A DNA stretch of 10,567 bases, taken from NCBI GenBank assembly GCA_035315885.1, contig DATFXM010000046.1:1-10567 (forward strand), in the 5' to 3' direction. The notes below the pieces were generated by a model that was not told the origin of the DNA, ran no database searches, and saw only the letters and a list, made by a program, of their open reading frames with translations. A program made the position numbers and the translations under genes. Within the stretch, counting starts at the first letter, position 1. Each line of letters starts with the position of its first letter. Of the stretch, positions 1 to 7,376 are shown piece after piece. This DNA is from DATFXM01 sp035315885. GTDB taxonomy: Bacteria; Acidobacteriota; Blastocatellia; UBA7656.

Positions 1-47
1 GATTCATAACCCCAAGGTCGCCGGTTCGATCCCGGCCCCCGCTACCA
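1..47 (+). tRNA. tRNA with CAT anticodon, 3' part only (probably tRNA-Met or tRNA-fMet)
   Basis: The window opens inside a tRNA. Visible are the anticodon loop TTCATAA (anticodon CAT at 5-7), the 3' anticodon strand CCCCA, a 5-base variable loop AGGTC (15-19), a perfect 5-bp T arm (GCCGG at 20-24, CCGGC at 32-36) around the loop TTCGATC, the 3' acceptor strand CCCCGCT (37-43), discriminator A44 and an encoded CCA (45-47). The variable and T-arm region resembles bacterial initiator tRNA-fMet, but position 31 is A facing C39, which breaks the GGG:CCC anticodon-stem signature of classical initiators. CAT could also be the lysidine-modified tRNA-Ile. The 5' half, which would show the 1:72 pair, is off the window, so the isoacceptor cannot be settled. 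Confidence 0.9.
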
Positions 48-133
48 GTAAAATCAACCACTTAGTTTGTCTGTTGATGTTGTGCAACGAGTACCGGTGA
101 GACGAATGGAGATGTCGCTAAGGCCAGTATTTA

Positions 134-3085
134 CTACGGCAAGATGGCCGTCTCGGCTTCAGGCGCTGGGCGGCCTAACCCGACGAATGGCGGGCACCGG
201 CGAAGCGCGGGGATCAGCTCCGCTTGCATGGCCGCGGCGGAGGCAAAGCGCGCGCTGCTCGCTTTGGCCAGGCAGCACTGTAGGATCTCGTCAAGTCGTT
301 GAACCAAGCGTGTGTCGTTGGGCAAATGATAAGAGCCTTGCAGGATGTTGGTCAGCAAGTCGTGATAGGTTGTGCCGCCGAACGGACGGCGGCCCGTGAT
401 CACTTCAACAACCATTACACCGATGGAGAACAGGTCGCTGCGTTCGTCCACCGTGCCTCCCGTGAGTTGCTCCGGCGACATGTAACCGAAAGTGCCCAGT
501 ACGGCGCCAGGAGTGGTGACAGACGCAATCGGGCTGTGACTCTCTACATCTGGCGCAATCGTTTGTGTGAGCTTGGCCAAGCCGAAATCAAGGACGTACA
601 CGTGCGTCTGCCGGCTCTCAGTTCCCACCAGGAAAATGTTCTCCGACTTCAGGTCGCGGTGCACGACACCCGCTTGGTGCGCGGCTTTAACGCCTTCGAG
701 AAGCTGGTCGAAGATATCGGCGGCTGTGGCGGGCGTGAGTTGGCGCTCGCGTTTAAGCCGGGCACGGAGCGTCTCACCCGCTACGAGCTCCATCACCAGA
801 TAGGCGCCTTCCGTGCTCAGCACTCCGTAGTCATGGACCGTGACGATGTTTGGGTGGCGCAAGCGCGCCGCGGCCTGCGCCTCACGCTCGAAGCGGCGCA
901 GCGCTTGGACGTTGCCGAACATGCTGCCCGACAGAATTTTGATCGCGACCTGGCGTTGCAAGCGCAGATCGGTCGCTTCGTAGACGGCGCCCATACCGCC
1001 GCGCCCAAGTAATCGTTCCAGCCGATAACGCGCCTCGATCGTGCGCTCGACTGGTAGCGAAAGCTGCAACTCGCTGCCGTCAGCAGTGCATGCCGACGCT
1101 GCTGAGTCGAAACAGGCGCCACATGCGGGACACTCTTTCAGCAGGTTGATTTGTTGCTGGTCCACACGAGCTAGCACCTCGTGCTTGATCCTGCGCTCGT
1201 GTGCGATGCTTTCCTTCAGCCGCACATTCTCGTACACGATCGCGATCTGATCGGCGAGCGCCTCCAGCAGCTCGCGGTCGCGCGCCGTGTAAGGCACTTC
1301 AGCTTTCTTCTCGCCAAGCAGGAACAGGCCGGCGAGGCGGCCATCGCTGCCGGCTAATGGCACAATCAGGCGCGTGCCAAGCCGATCGAGCCAGTCCTTT
1401 TCGGCCGGTGGCAGGTTGTTCTTGGGCGGGAACGGGAAAATCTGGGCGCAGCCCTGATCCTCCATGAAGGGCAACAAGCGAAAATTTTCGGGGATGTGCA
1501 ACTGCTGCGAAGTGCCACCGGACGAGTAGCCAAGGCTTAGGTCGCGGTGCTCCCGCTGTCGGTAGAAAAGATAGACGCGCTCGGGGTGCAGCGCGCGTTC
1601 GACCTCGAGGCTTACGCGTCGCGACATCTCGGACATCGAGTCGAGCTTCTTCACGTCTTCAATCAGTGCGTGCAGGATCTTCTCCTGATCGTACACCTCG
1701 CGGAAGAACTTGCGGTCGATCCAGTCGCTCAAGCGTCGGCGGAAGTGCAGGCTGAGCGCGGCAGCGACGATGAAGAGCAAGTAAAAGTAGATCGAGTTGC
1801 GAAATACAATCTCGGCGACCGTCCGGTTCGGGTTAGCGAGCACTGTCAGCAGCAGGGCAATGGCGGGGAGCGTTAGCAGGAGCCGCAGCGCGTTCTTTGC
1901 GAGCAGGTACTGGACGCCGCGCCGGATGACCACGTTGATGTCAAACACATGATGCTTGAGGATCACGTAGCACGACACGACGGGGATGATCAACGTCAGC
2001 AAATTCGATACCCACAAGAACGTAAAAAGAATGTTGTCGATATAGGGGTCGTTGCTTCCGGTCGCGCGCCACAGCAACCCGGCTGCTTCTGAGAACGCCA
2101 ACGGACTGATGCCGGCGACCGAGGCATAGACGAGCCACTTGACGCGCCGGCGCTGGTCGACTGCCGTGACTGTGTGATAGTTCCGGATGATGACCGCGAA
2201 GATTGCGACTGCTGCGCAGAACTGGAACAGGTTAAAGACAAAAGGCTGGAACTTAAATATTTGATCGTAGTGAGCACGGAACGCGATGAGGACGTCCTCA
2301 CCTTGCAGCCGCGCCAGGTCGGTGGCCCTGAAGGCGACGAAAAAGATCCCTCCCCAGGCATAGAGCAGGTGCTTGATTCCCGTCCAGAAGCGGGTGCGGG
2401 CCACACCCTGGGGAAAGCTGTAGTAGAAATGGTAGGCGAGCACCCAGTGGAGCGGTGTGATCGCTCCAGTGAGGAGGAATACTGTGAGTGCGCTACGGGT
2501 CGGGAAAATTCTAGAATCGCTTACCAGCCACGCAGCTTCAAGACTCGGCGCAGCTCGCTGAAGGAAGAAGAGTGCCGAGGCGAACAACGCAATACAAGCT
2601 AAGCGGGTAATTCTCTCTTCAGGCTTGAGCGAGCCCATGAGCAACGCGAGCAAGAAAAACGCGACGCTGAGCATCAGGTATGAGAAAGTGCGCGCGAGTC
2701 TCCGGTAGTCACGCTTTAGAGGTGCGTACAGCGTGAGTTGCTGCTCTCCGCCGCCGCGCACCAAGCGGACGGTATAGGTGCTGTCCGGCGGGATTGTCTT
2801 AAGGTTAGGTCCAACGAGTGCGATCCGCGTGTCGTCGTCGACGGCGAGGACGCGATCGTCGACAACCACTCGACCGGCGGCTGCGCCGTGCGGATCCACC
2901 GCGCTCACGTACCAGGCATCGCCCCGGCGGTGGGCCTCCCAGCCGTAGTCTGTCGCCACCGAGCCGTAACGGTAAACCATGACTCCGGCGTACACATACA
3001 GCCCAAGCATTAACAGGCATACTAGTAGCACAGCCCAAAAGAAAGGGTGCCGGTAGCGCTGGCACTTAGCATCAGAGTGGCTCAT
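134..3085 (-). CDS. Membrane-anchored PDZ-like / multi-TM / GAF / Ser-Thr protein kinase
   Basis: This 983-residue protein should phosphorylate cytoplasmic proteins on Ser/Thr in response to a membrane or GAF-sensed signal. An N-terminal TM segment (about 15-37) precedes an extracytoplasmic PDZ-like region (about 42-119; DPHGAAAGRVVVDDRVLAVD). Further hydrophobic helices follow at about 133-152, 159-177, 198-219, 236-252, 283-301, 315-336, 352-377, 399-416 and 430-447. A GAF domain spans about 470-625. A linker CPACGACFD...CTADG (Cys 652, 655, 658, 666) looks like a degenerate zinc ribbon. The kinase domain (about 687-960) is complete: glycine loop GRGGMG (694-699), VAIK Lys716, helix-C Glu735, HRDLKSEN (809-816), DFG (833-835), SPE (870-872), Asp884 and Arg946. 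All catalytic residues are present. The ATG at 3085 has no clear Shine-Dalgarno, but the first TM begins just after it. It ends 86 bases from the convergent tRNA and is separated from DUF4097 by about 400 bases, so it is probably its own unit. Substrates are unknown. Confidence 0.93.
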   Translation of the reverse strand: MSHSDAKCQRYRHPFFWAVLLVCLLMLGLYVYAGVMVYRYGSVATDYGWEAHRRGDAWYVSAVDPHGAAAGRVVVDDRVLAVDDDTRIALVGPNLKTIPPDSTYTVRLVRGGGEQQLTLYAPLKRDYRRLARTFSYLMLSVAFFLLALLMGSLKPEERITRLACIALFASALFFLQRAAPSLEAAWLVSDSRIFPTRSALTVFLLTGAITPLHWVLAYHFYYSFPQGVARTRFWTGIKHLLYAWGGIFFVAFRATDLARLQGEDVLIAFRAHYDQIFKFQPFVFNLFQFCAAVAIFAVIIRNYHTVTAVDQRRRVKWLVYASVAGISPLAFSEAAGLLWRATGSNDPYIDNILFTFLWVSNLLTLIIPVVSCYVILKHHVFDINVVIRRGVQYLLAKNALRLLLTLPAIALLLTVLANPNRTVAEIVFRNSIYFYLLFIVAAALSLHFRRRLSDWIDRKFFREVYDQEKILHALIEDVKKLDSMSEMSRRVSLEVERALHPERVYLFYRQREHRDLSLGYSSGGTSQQLHIPENFRLLPFMEDQGCAQIFPFPPKNNLPPAEKDWLDRLGTRLIVPLAGSDGRLAGLFLLGEKKAEVPYTARDRELLEALADQIAIVYENVRLKESIAHERRIKHEVLARVDQQQINLLKECPACGACFDSAASACTADGSELQLSLPVERTIEARYRLERLLGRGGMGAVYEATDLRLQRQVAIKILSGSMFGNVQALRRFEREAQAAARLRHPNIVTVHDYGVLSTEGAYLVMELVAGETLRARLKRERQLTPATAADIFDQLLEGVKAAHQAGVVHRDLKSENIFLVGTESRQTHVYVLDFGLAKLTQTIAPDVESHSPIASVTTPGAVLGTFGYMSPEQLTGGTVDERSDLFSIGVMVVEVITGRRPFGGTTYHDLLTNILQGSYHLPNDTRLVQRLDEILQCCLAKASSARFASAAAMQAELIPALRRCPPFVGLGRPAPEAETAILP

Positions 3086-3482
3086 GAACTGGAGATCGTT
3101 ATCAAGAAGGGCAAGAGCCGCTTGTTTGGGGAGTGAACCTGCTGAACACGCCTTTTTCTGATGGACGCGCCCGCATTTTAACAGAATTCCGGAGGGGGAG
3201 TGTAGCTTAGGAGCTGCGGATTTTTCGTCTTGTTTGTCTCGGAAAGGTTGGGCGCAATCATTAACACCTCACAATTTTCCCCGACTGGGTTCACTTGATG
3301 CGAATGACCGCACAACGCCCGCTTTACCATACCGACACGCCTCGTTTCGTGATGATTGCAGTCGTTCTCAACCCCGAGATCAACCGCTGAATTAATCGAT
3401 ACCAGGGTGCTCGTCTCTTTTCTTTCCTTTTTTTTAGCGCTCCTGAATCTCGAAACACGAACATTCTCGGATTGGTTGACGA
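3086..3482. other. Gene-free gap of about 400 bases; presumed leader/promoter region of the Ser/Thr kinase
   Basis: No convincing gene is visible. The only notable open frame would start at a TTG overlapping the DUF4097 stop codon and gives about 100 residues without recognisable motifs. The stretch contains a pyrimidine tract at 3411-3435 (A/G-rich on the coding strand, with a run of eight or more A) and a dyad at its left-reading start (listed separately). Because the kinase gene is transcribed leftward from 3085, its promoter should lie here, but I cannot point to a -35/-10 pair with confidence. No T-tailed hairpin that would terminate the DUF4097 transcript was seen. Confidence 0.5.
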
Positions 3483-3492
3483 TCAACGAATC
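3470..3492. repeat. Dyad symmetry straddling the DUF4097 stop codon
   Basis: Bases 3470-3479 (GATTGGTTGA) and 3483-3492 (TCAACGAATC) are complementary over ten positions with a single G-G mismatch and a three-base loop CGA. On the - strand transcript this would form a compact hairpin beginning a few codons before the TGA at 3485-3483. No U-run follows it, so it does not look like an intrinsic terminator; it may protect the mRNA 3' end or be fortuitous. Confidence 0.4.
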
Positions 3493-4460
3493 ACGATCTT
3501 GCCGCTATCGGTGCGTACCTCAATGCGCTTGCCGCCACCGTTTACTTTCTGCTGGAAGTAACGAACCTTAGTACTCGGCTTCTCAATGTCGTCGCGATCG
3601 ATCAGGACTTCGCCGAAGTTCGTCGTAGCATCGACTTCAAACCTGGTTGCCGGTGGAAGTTCGACGCGAATGTTTCCCGAGGCAGAACTCAACCGCCAGT
3701 CGTCGTACAGCATCGCCTTTACCTGCAGATCCCCTTTAACAGTCGAGCCCAAGAGACTACCTTTCGCGCCGGTCACCTCAATTCTTCCGATCCCCGTTTT
3801 TACGGTTGCATTGGAGGGCCCCACGACCACAAGAACGATGTCGCCATCTTCTGTTTCTGCGCTCACCCCCTGAACCGCACGAATGCATGATATGTTGCCG
3901 TTGCCAGTCTTAGCCTCGACACGCTCACCGATGACCTCCAGATCTAGATTCCCTAAGCCAGTCTTTGCTACCACACCCTTTGACACATAGCACACTTTAA
4001 TATCGCCTTTCCTGGTCGCCGCTATCACAGGACCCATGACGCCAGTTATTGTTTGTTTTCCGTCGCCCATGACGGAAAGAACCTCGGTCCAATATGGCAC
4101 ATCGATTCTGTAGACAATTCTGCTCTCTCCTTCTACGCGCCCTTTGCCCGATAGATCCCGGAGCCGCAGGTGATTTCCCGCCTGCTCGACGGACAGCGAA
4201 GTCGCAAAAAACTCGTTGTCAGCCTTCGCGCCCGCTGTCCTCGCGATGGCCCTGATCGAAACCTGTTCCTGGCGGCCATAGGCAATTTGAAGCTCTCCTT
4301 CGGACAGTTGAACCTCGAGAGTTACAGGATCGCTAACCGTAACAGGAAGTGTCCGATGGAATTCGCGGACAGACTGCGCAAACCCCGCTCGAGCCCAGGC
4401 CGCAAGGTGAATGGCAACCGCCAGAAACGAAAGTCGGCCGATAAGTCGCATAACCTTCAT
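3483..4460 (-). CDS. Secreted DUF4097-like beta-repeat (putative adhesin family) protein
   Basis: The 325-residue product starts with a signal peptide (MKVMRLIGRL then a hydrophobic stretch to about residue 28, cleavage likely near GFA-Q). The rest is built of short beta-rungs of the form x-G-(D/N)-(I/L)-x-(V/L): ELQIA (56-60), KGDIKV (151-156), LGNLDLEV (169-176), NGNISC (187-192), DGDIVLV (205-211), IGRIEV (224-229), KGDLQV (242-247), SGNIRVE (261-267), FGEVLI (282-287) and SGKIVIR (319-325). This is the pattern of the DUF4097/putative-adhesin families, thought to fold as a right-handed beta-helix; the biochemical role is not established. I placed the start at 4460 because the signal peptide begins there; the frame is open further to 4808, but that stretch is Arg/Ser-rich, lies inside the upstream oxidoreductase gene and has no signal sequence. 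A second ATG three codons on (4451) is possible. It lies 64 bases after the oxidoreductase stop and may be co-transcribed. Confidence 0.85.
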   Translation of the reverse strand: MKVMRLIGRLSFLAVAIHLAAWARAGFAQSVREFHRTLPVTVSDPVTLEVQLSEGELQIAYGRQEQVSIRAIARTAGAKADNEFFATSLSVEQAGNHLRLRDLSGKGRVEGESRIVYRIDVPYWTEVLSVMGDGKQTITGVMGPVIAATRKGDIKVCYVSKGVVAKTGLGNLDLEVIGERVEAKTGNGNISCIRAVQGVSAETEDGDIVLVVVGPSNATVKTGIGRIEVTGAKGSLLGSTVKGDLQVKAMLYDDWRLSSASGNIRVELPPATRFEVDATTNFGEVLIDRDDIEKPSTKVRYFQQKVNGGGKRIEVRTDSGKIVIR

Positions 4461-4524
4461 TGCACTAAAGAAACAAGCAGTCCGCGGTTCAACGCCCCAG
4501 GACTGCGCCTTGAAAGCAGCACGG

Positions 4525-6138
4525 TTACAAAGAGCGAAGAAAGTCCAGAACTGCCTGCTTATCAGCGTTCGACAGCGCGTTAAAGTTACGGATGACGCCG
4601 TTGGCCTCAGATGCGGGGTACGCCGGATCATGATGGCGGGGGTCCGGTGGCGCCGGATTTGAGAAATGGGCGCTGATGGCCTCGAGCAGATCCGACGTTC
4701 TTCCGTCGTGCATGAAGAAGATGCGCTGACCGACTCCCCAGAGAGGCGTGGTCCGGAACTCGTCGGGGCCCGCCTGACCCTGCAGGATGTTGTCCGCGAG
4801 GTTAGCACCCATGTGGTGCAGTAACAGGTCAGAGAACAGGTTTACAGGGCGGTCCTGCAGCACAGGACTTAGCATCACCGGAGCCGTCTGCATCTGCGGT
4901 GTATGACACGCCGCGCATCCGATCTGCTCAAAGACAACTCGCCCTCTTTGCGCGCTCGCACTCGGATTCGGATCCGGTGCCGGCCCGTCTGTAAACCGCA
5001 TCATGAGCTGGAACTGTTGCCAGTCCGGCAGGATGTGGAGAGGATTATTGAAGGCTTGATTGCGGGTATCATCCGGCGCTGTGCGAACCACGTCATTCGG
5101 TTGGGGCTTCTCAGGTCCCTGGCAGCCGGGATCCTCTTCCGTAGGGGTAGGAAAAGCTTCGTTCGTGATCCCCATCTCGACGTTGTAGGCCTCGCCGGCA
5201 AAGATGGTGATCGATTTGTTCTGTGCCTTCCAACCGAAACGCGTGATCGTGCCGTCGTTGCCACTGCGGTTAGGATGACCCGCGATCCCGAGCCTTGCCT
5301 GCTGCGCGGCAGTAGCTTCATGGTGTGCCAGAATCTCGCGATCCTGGATCGATTCAATCAGGCCGAGCCCCAGCATCTGCAACGGAATGCGGAACGACAG
5401 ATTGCCCGCCGCGAATTGCGCTGCGAAATCAGGTTGAGTTAGAGCGCAGTTGGGAATGGTTGGATCGTTTGTGCTTCCGCGCACCGTCCAGAGTTGATGC
5501 ACCCCGCCGTCACGAGTGCCGTCGGGCTTGAATTTGAATCGCACTTCACGGATGGGTCCGTACTGCTCTTCGAAAGCGGGAACAACGTTCTGTCTTCCGA
5601 AGCGATGGGGGATCAGTCGAAACTGCGGATTCTCCGCCGGCTCAGCCACCGAATCGCTCGGATTGGGAACTATGAATCCACCGGACCCGCCCAGAACTGG
5701 ATGGGCATGACATATGAAGCACTGGTCGGCATTATGTCTTGCGCCCAGCCCATTCGAATTGGTGTGGACTTGTGGGAACACCGGATCCAATTCACCTGGA
5801 ACGGGGGAGCCGTCTGTCACGTCGGCGCACCTATCGCAGGTAGACTCCAACTGACCTGCGCGATTAATTCCCTCCACGAAAGACGCTCGCTCGTTATCGT
5901 TCACCGTCGCGCCGGTCGTGGGGTTTGGACTTATCAGCGGTGGATGGGGGATCGGAATTCCCCGCTGTTGTAATCCCCCACCAGTATTGGCAAGCCCACC
6001 TCGAACCCCCGGATCTCGTGGAACCAACGCCTGAGTGAATCCCCGGGTGAAAGCCCAGGCGCACGACAGAATTAGCACGCCGGCGATTACTACTACGCTT
6101 AAGAACGAACTTCCTTTCATAACTCGCACTACTTTCAT
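4525..6138 (-). CDS. Exported di-heme oxidoreductase, DHOR (former DUF1111) family
   Basis: The 537-residue protein is a putative periplasmic or cell-surface cytochrome of the di-heme oxidoreductase/putative peroxidase family. A signal peptide or anchor covers about residues 8-30. There are two c-type heme sites: CFICH (140-144), in the family context NADQCFICHAHPVLGGSGG, and CAACH (408-412), in EQIGCAACHTP. Other family landmarks are LGLGLIESI (256-264), FGWKAQ (301-306), a MGITNEAFP segment (322-330), TTPLWGVG (463-470) and MHDGRT (476-481). A further CDRC pair (101-104) lacks the following His and is not a heme site. Length is usual for the family and the C-terminal helix LSNADKQAVLDFLRSL is intact. 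Exact substrate and electron partner are unknown; heme attachment needs cytochrome c maturation genes not seen here. The ATG at 6138 is supported by a strong ribosome site; a second ATG at 6120 lacks one. It follows the small secreted protein by 81 bases. Confidence 0.9.
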   Translation of the reverse strand: MKVVRVMKGSSFLSVVVIAGVLILSCAWAFTRGFTQALVPRDPGVRGGLANTGGGLQQRGIPIPHPPLISPNPTTGATVNDNERASFVEGINRAGQLESTCDRCADVTDGSPVPGELDPVFPQVHTNSNGLGARHNADQCFICHAHPVLGGSGGFIVPNPSDSVAEPAENPQFRLIPHRFGRQNVVPAFEEQYGPIREVRFKFKPDGTRDGGVHQLWTVRGSTNDPTIPNCALTQPDFAAQFAAGNLSFRIPLQMLGLGLIESIQDREILAHHEATAAQQARLGIAGHPNRSGNDGTITRFGWKAQNKSITIFAGEAYNVEMGITNEAFPTPTEEDPGCQGPEKPQPNDVVRTAPDDTRNQAFNNPLHILPDWQQFQLMMRFTDGPAPDPNPSASAQRGRVVFEQIGCAACHTPQMQTAPVMLSPVLQDRPVNLFSDLLLHHMGANLADNILQGQAGPDEFRTTPLWGVGQRIFFMHDGRTSDLLEAISAHFSNPAPPDPRHHDPAYPASEANGVIRNFNALSNADKQAVLDFLRSL

Positions 6139-6145
6139 AACAGGG

Positions 6146-6153
6146 TCCTCCCT
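6146..6153 (-). promoter_or_regulatory. Shine-Dalgarno of the di-heme oxidoreductase
   Basis: The coding strand reads AGGGAGGA, seven bases before the ATG at 6138. It is the strongest ribosome-binding site in the window and decides the start in favour of 6138 over the in-frame ATG at 6120. Confidence 0.75.
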
Positions 6154-6219
6154 TTCTAAGCTGCGGTCGGGAATTTCTGTTCCGAGCGGACCGGAAGAGC
6201 TGGGCGAGGGCAGAGCCAG

Positions 6220-6501
6220 CTAATTCCAAGTCAAATCGGCAGGCCCGATTGGACCGGGCGGGCCAGTCACATTCCAACTCAAAGAAGTCTCATTCGAGCT
6301 GCACTTCGTAACTGAATCGTCGATCACTCGAATTGAGCCACCGCTCTTGTTGTAGCAGGCATGGATGACACCATTTGAATCGGGGATGGTGGCGTAAGTC
6401 AGCACGAGACCGCATATAACCAGAACCGCTGTTGCCGTGGTGAGCTTCAGGAATCGCTTGCTGTTTATAGCTTCTCGTAAATCAAGTCGCCTTAGCCTCA
6501 T
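6220..6501 (-). CDS. Small exported protein with a short collagen-like (Gly-X-Y) tail
   Basis: This 93-residue protein has a basic N-terminus (MRLRRLDLRE), a hydrophobic signal/anchor segment (about 20-41) and then the sequence IPDSNGVIHACYNKSGG followed by IRVIDDSVTKC and SLSWNVTGPPGPIGPA. I recognise this as the conserved head found at the start of many bacterial collagen-like secreted proteins, where it normally leads into long G-X-Y repeats and a C-terminal globular domain. Here only three triplets (GPP GPI GPA) remain before DLTWN and a TAG stop. The two Cys (in HACYN and TKCSS) could form a disulfide. Neither of the other two frames downstream of the stop encodes G-X-Y repeats, so a simple frameshift does not explain the short length. 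A good ribosome site supports the start. Function is unknown; its place just upstream of the oxidoreductase suggests co-expression. Confidence 0.8.
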   Translation of the reverse strand: MRLRRLDLREAINSKRFLKLTTATAVLVICGLVLTYATIPDSNGVIHACYNKSGGSIRVIDDSVTKCSSNETSLSWNVTGPPGPIGPADLTWN

Positions 6502-6507
6502 AGTTTT

Positions 6508-6515
6508 CCCTCTCC
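6508..6515 (-). promoter_or_regulatory. Shine-Dalgarno of the small collagen-like protein
   Basis: The coding strand reads GGAGAGGG, six bases before the ATG at 6501. This spacing and purine content make the start codon secure for a short gene that might otherwise be doubted. Confidence 0.65.
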
Positions 6516-6530
6516 GAAGTTAGAAACTTC
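6516..6530. promoter_or_regulatory. Perfect 6-bp dyad GAAGTT-AGA-AACTTC in the leader of the collagen-like gene
   Basis: The 15 bases GAAGTTAGAAACTTC form a perfect inverted repeat with a three-base centre and lie directly against the Shine-Dalgarno of the downstream gene. It could be a small mRNA hairpin affecting ribosome access or an operator for a dimeric regulator such as the neighbouring NarL-type protein. This is inference; no second copy was noticed elsewhere in the window. Confidence 0.4.
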
Positions 6531-6601
6531 TGCTTTTGGGGGAATGAAAGTCTTGCCGGGGGAAATTGGAATGCTTGTACTACCGGCTGACGCCGCCGTC
6601 A

Positions 6602-6614
6602 CCGTCTGTGTAGA
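6602..6614 (+). repeat. 13-base motif CCGTCTGTGTAGA, inverted copy of one beyond the regulator gene
   Basis: This 13-base string on the + strand is identical to the - strand of 7386-7398, which is the core of a hairpin on the far side of the response-regulator gene. It sits 18 bases after the regulator's stop codon. Here it lacks the second arm, so it does not form the hairpin itself. It is next to another small dyad (TGACG/CGTCA at 6588-6601). Confidence 0.5.
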
Positions 6615-6632
6615 TAGAAATGGCTTGACCCG

Positions 6633-7328
6633 TTAGACGAGCCGATTTCGAAGCGCCTTGGCAACGGCTTCGGATTTGGAGTGCACTTGTAGTTTCTGAT
6701 AGATGTTGCGCATGTGAAACGCAACGGTCGTGACGCTGACTTTGATTTCCGCCGCTGCGGTTTTGTAGTTATGGCCGTCGACCAGCAGCTTCAAGAGTCG
6801 CGTCTCGTGCGGGGTGAGATGGTACTCGGCTCTTTCCGGCGGGCGAATTTCGCGAAACAGTTTGATGACGCGCCCGGCAATCTCAGGTGACATGGGCGCG
6901 CCGCCTGCCATCGTTTCCCGCAGGCTTTCGATTAAGCGTGTGGGCGGGGTCTTCTTCAGCAGGTAACCATTTGCGCCGGCGCACAGCGCGTCGAAGATGT
7001 ATTCGTCGTCGTCGTAAACGGTCAGCATCAAAAGCAGCATATCGGGGTAGCGTTCTTTCAGCAGACGAATGCCTTCGATGCCATTCATGCCCGGTAATCC
7101 GATATCCACGAGCGTAACATCGGGCACGGCGGCTCTTATCCGATCAAGAGCCTCTTCCATCGAGCGGTAATAGCCGATGCATTCGAAGCCCTGCGTGAAA
7201 TTAAGCATCGCGGCCAACCCCTCGCGGATGTCGCGCTGGTCTTCGATTATCGCTAATCTGATAGGCTGCTCAGCGACGTGCGCACTGCCGCTCGCAGAAG
7301 CAGCTCGATTAGTCGTTGGTTGATTCAT
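6633..7328 (-). CDS. NarL/FixJ-family response regulator (REC plus LuxR-type HTH)
   Basis: The 231-residue protein is the expected phosphoacceptor of the adjacent histidine kinase and a DNA-binding transcription regulator. After about 22 polar residues the receiver domain (about 23-140) carries the acidic pair Glu29/Asp30, phospho-acceptor Asp75 in LVDIGLPGMNG, Thr103 (MLTVYDDDEY) and Lys125 (GYLLKKT), so it is fully equipped for phosphorylation. The LuxR-type helix-turn-helix (about 168-229) reads LTPHETRLLKLLVDGHNYKT, then KVSVTTVAFHMRNIYQKLQVHSKSEAVAKA, matching the usual family signature. The ATG at 7328 has only a weak ribosome site, but no other in-frame start lies before the receiver domain. 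It is 145 bases downstream of the kinase stop, an unusually long gap for a cognate pair, and that gap is filled with repeats. The three exported-protein genes that follow are candidate targets. Confidence 0.95.
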   Translation of the reverse strand: MNQPTTNRAASASGSAHVAEQPIRLAIIEDQRDIREGLAAMLNFTQGFECIGYYRSMEEALDRIRAAVPDVTLVDIGLPGMNGIEGIRLLKERYPDMLLLMLTVYDDDEYIFDALCAGANGYLLKKTPPTRLIESLRETMAGGAPMSPEIAGRVIKLFREIRPPERAEYHLTPHETRLLKLLVDGHNYKTAAAEIKVSVTTVAFHMRNIYQKLQVHSKSEAVAKALRNRLV

Positions 7329-7376
7329 CGTCAGAAAGTCGGTTTTCCGCGCCTAGAATAAGCGACCTGACAGACA

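Noticed and set aside
1..133. Integration (att) site at the tRNA 3' end
   Set aside because: tRNA 3' ends are common integration sites, but no integrase or second copy of the tRNA end was seen in the window.
299..1012. A 237-residue open frame on the + strand
   Set aside because: It lies wholly antisense to the Ser/Thr kinase domain, whose motifs (GRGGMG, HRDLK, DFG) are unmistakable. Long antisense frames are common in GC-rich genes, and its translation has no recognisable motif.
3178..3486. A 102-residue frame on the - strand after DUF4097
   Set aside because: It needs a TTG start overlapping the DUF4097 stop, has no good ribosome site and its composition shows no domain or motif. A translationally coupled small gene cannot be fully excluded.
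4461..4808. N-terminal extension of the DUF4097-like protein (116 more residues)
   Set aside because: The extension is Arg/Ser/Thr-rich, overlaps the conserved C-terminal part of the di-heme oxidoreductase, and would bury a clear signal peptide that begins at 4460.
4904..5442. A 179-residue open frame on the + strand
   Set aside because: It is antisense to the oxidoreductase coding region, which has intact heme motifs and a strong ribosome site; the + strand product is Arg-rich and featureless.
4913..6138. MauG or BCCP-type di-heme cytochrome c peroxidase
   Set aside because: Heme spacing (sites at residues 140 and 408) and landmarks such as FGWKAQ, TTPLWGVG and MHDGRT fit the DHOR family better; peroxidase activity should not be assumed.
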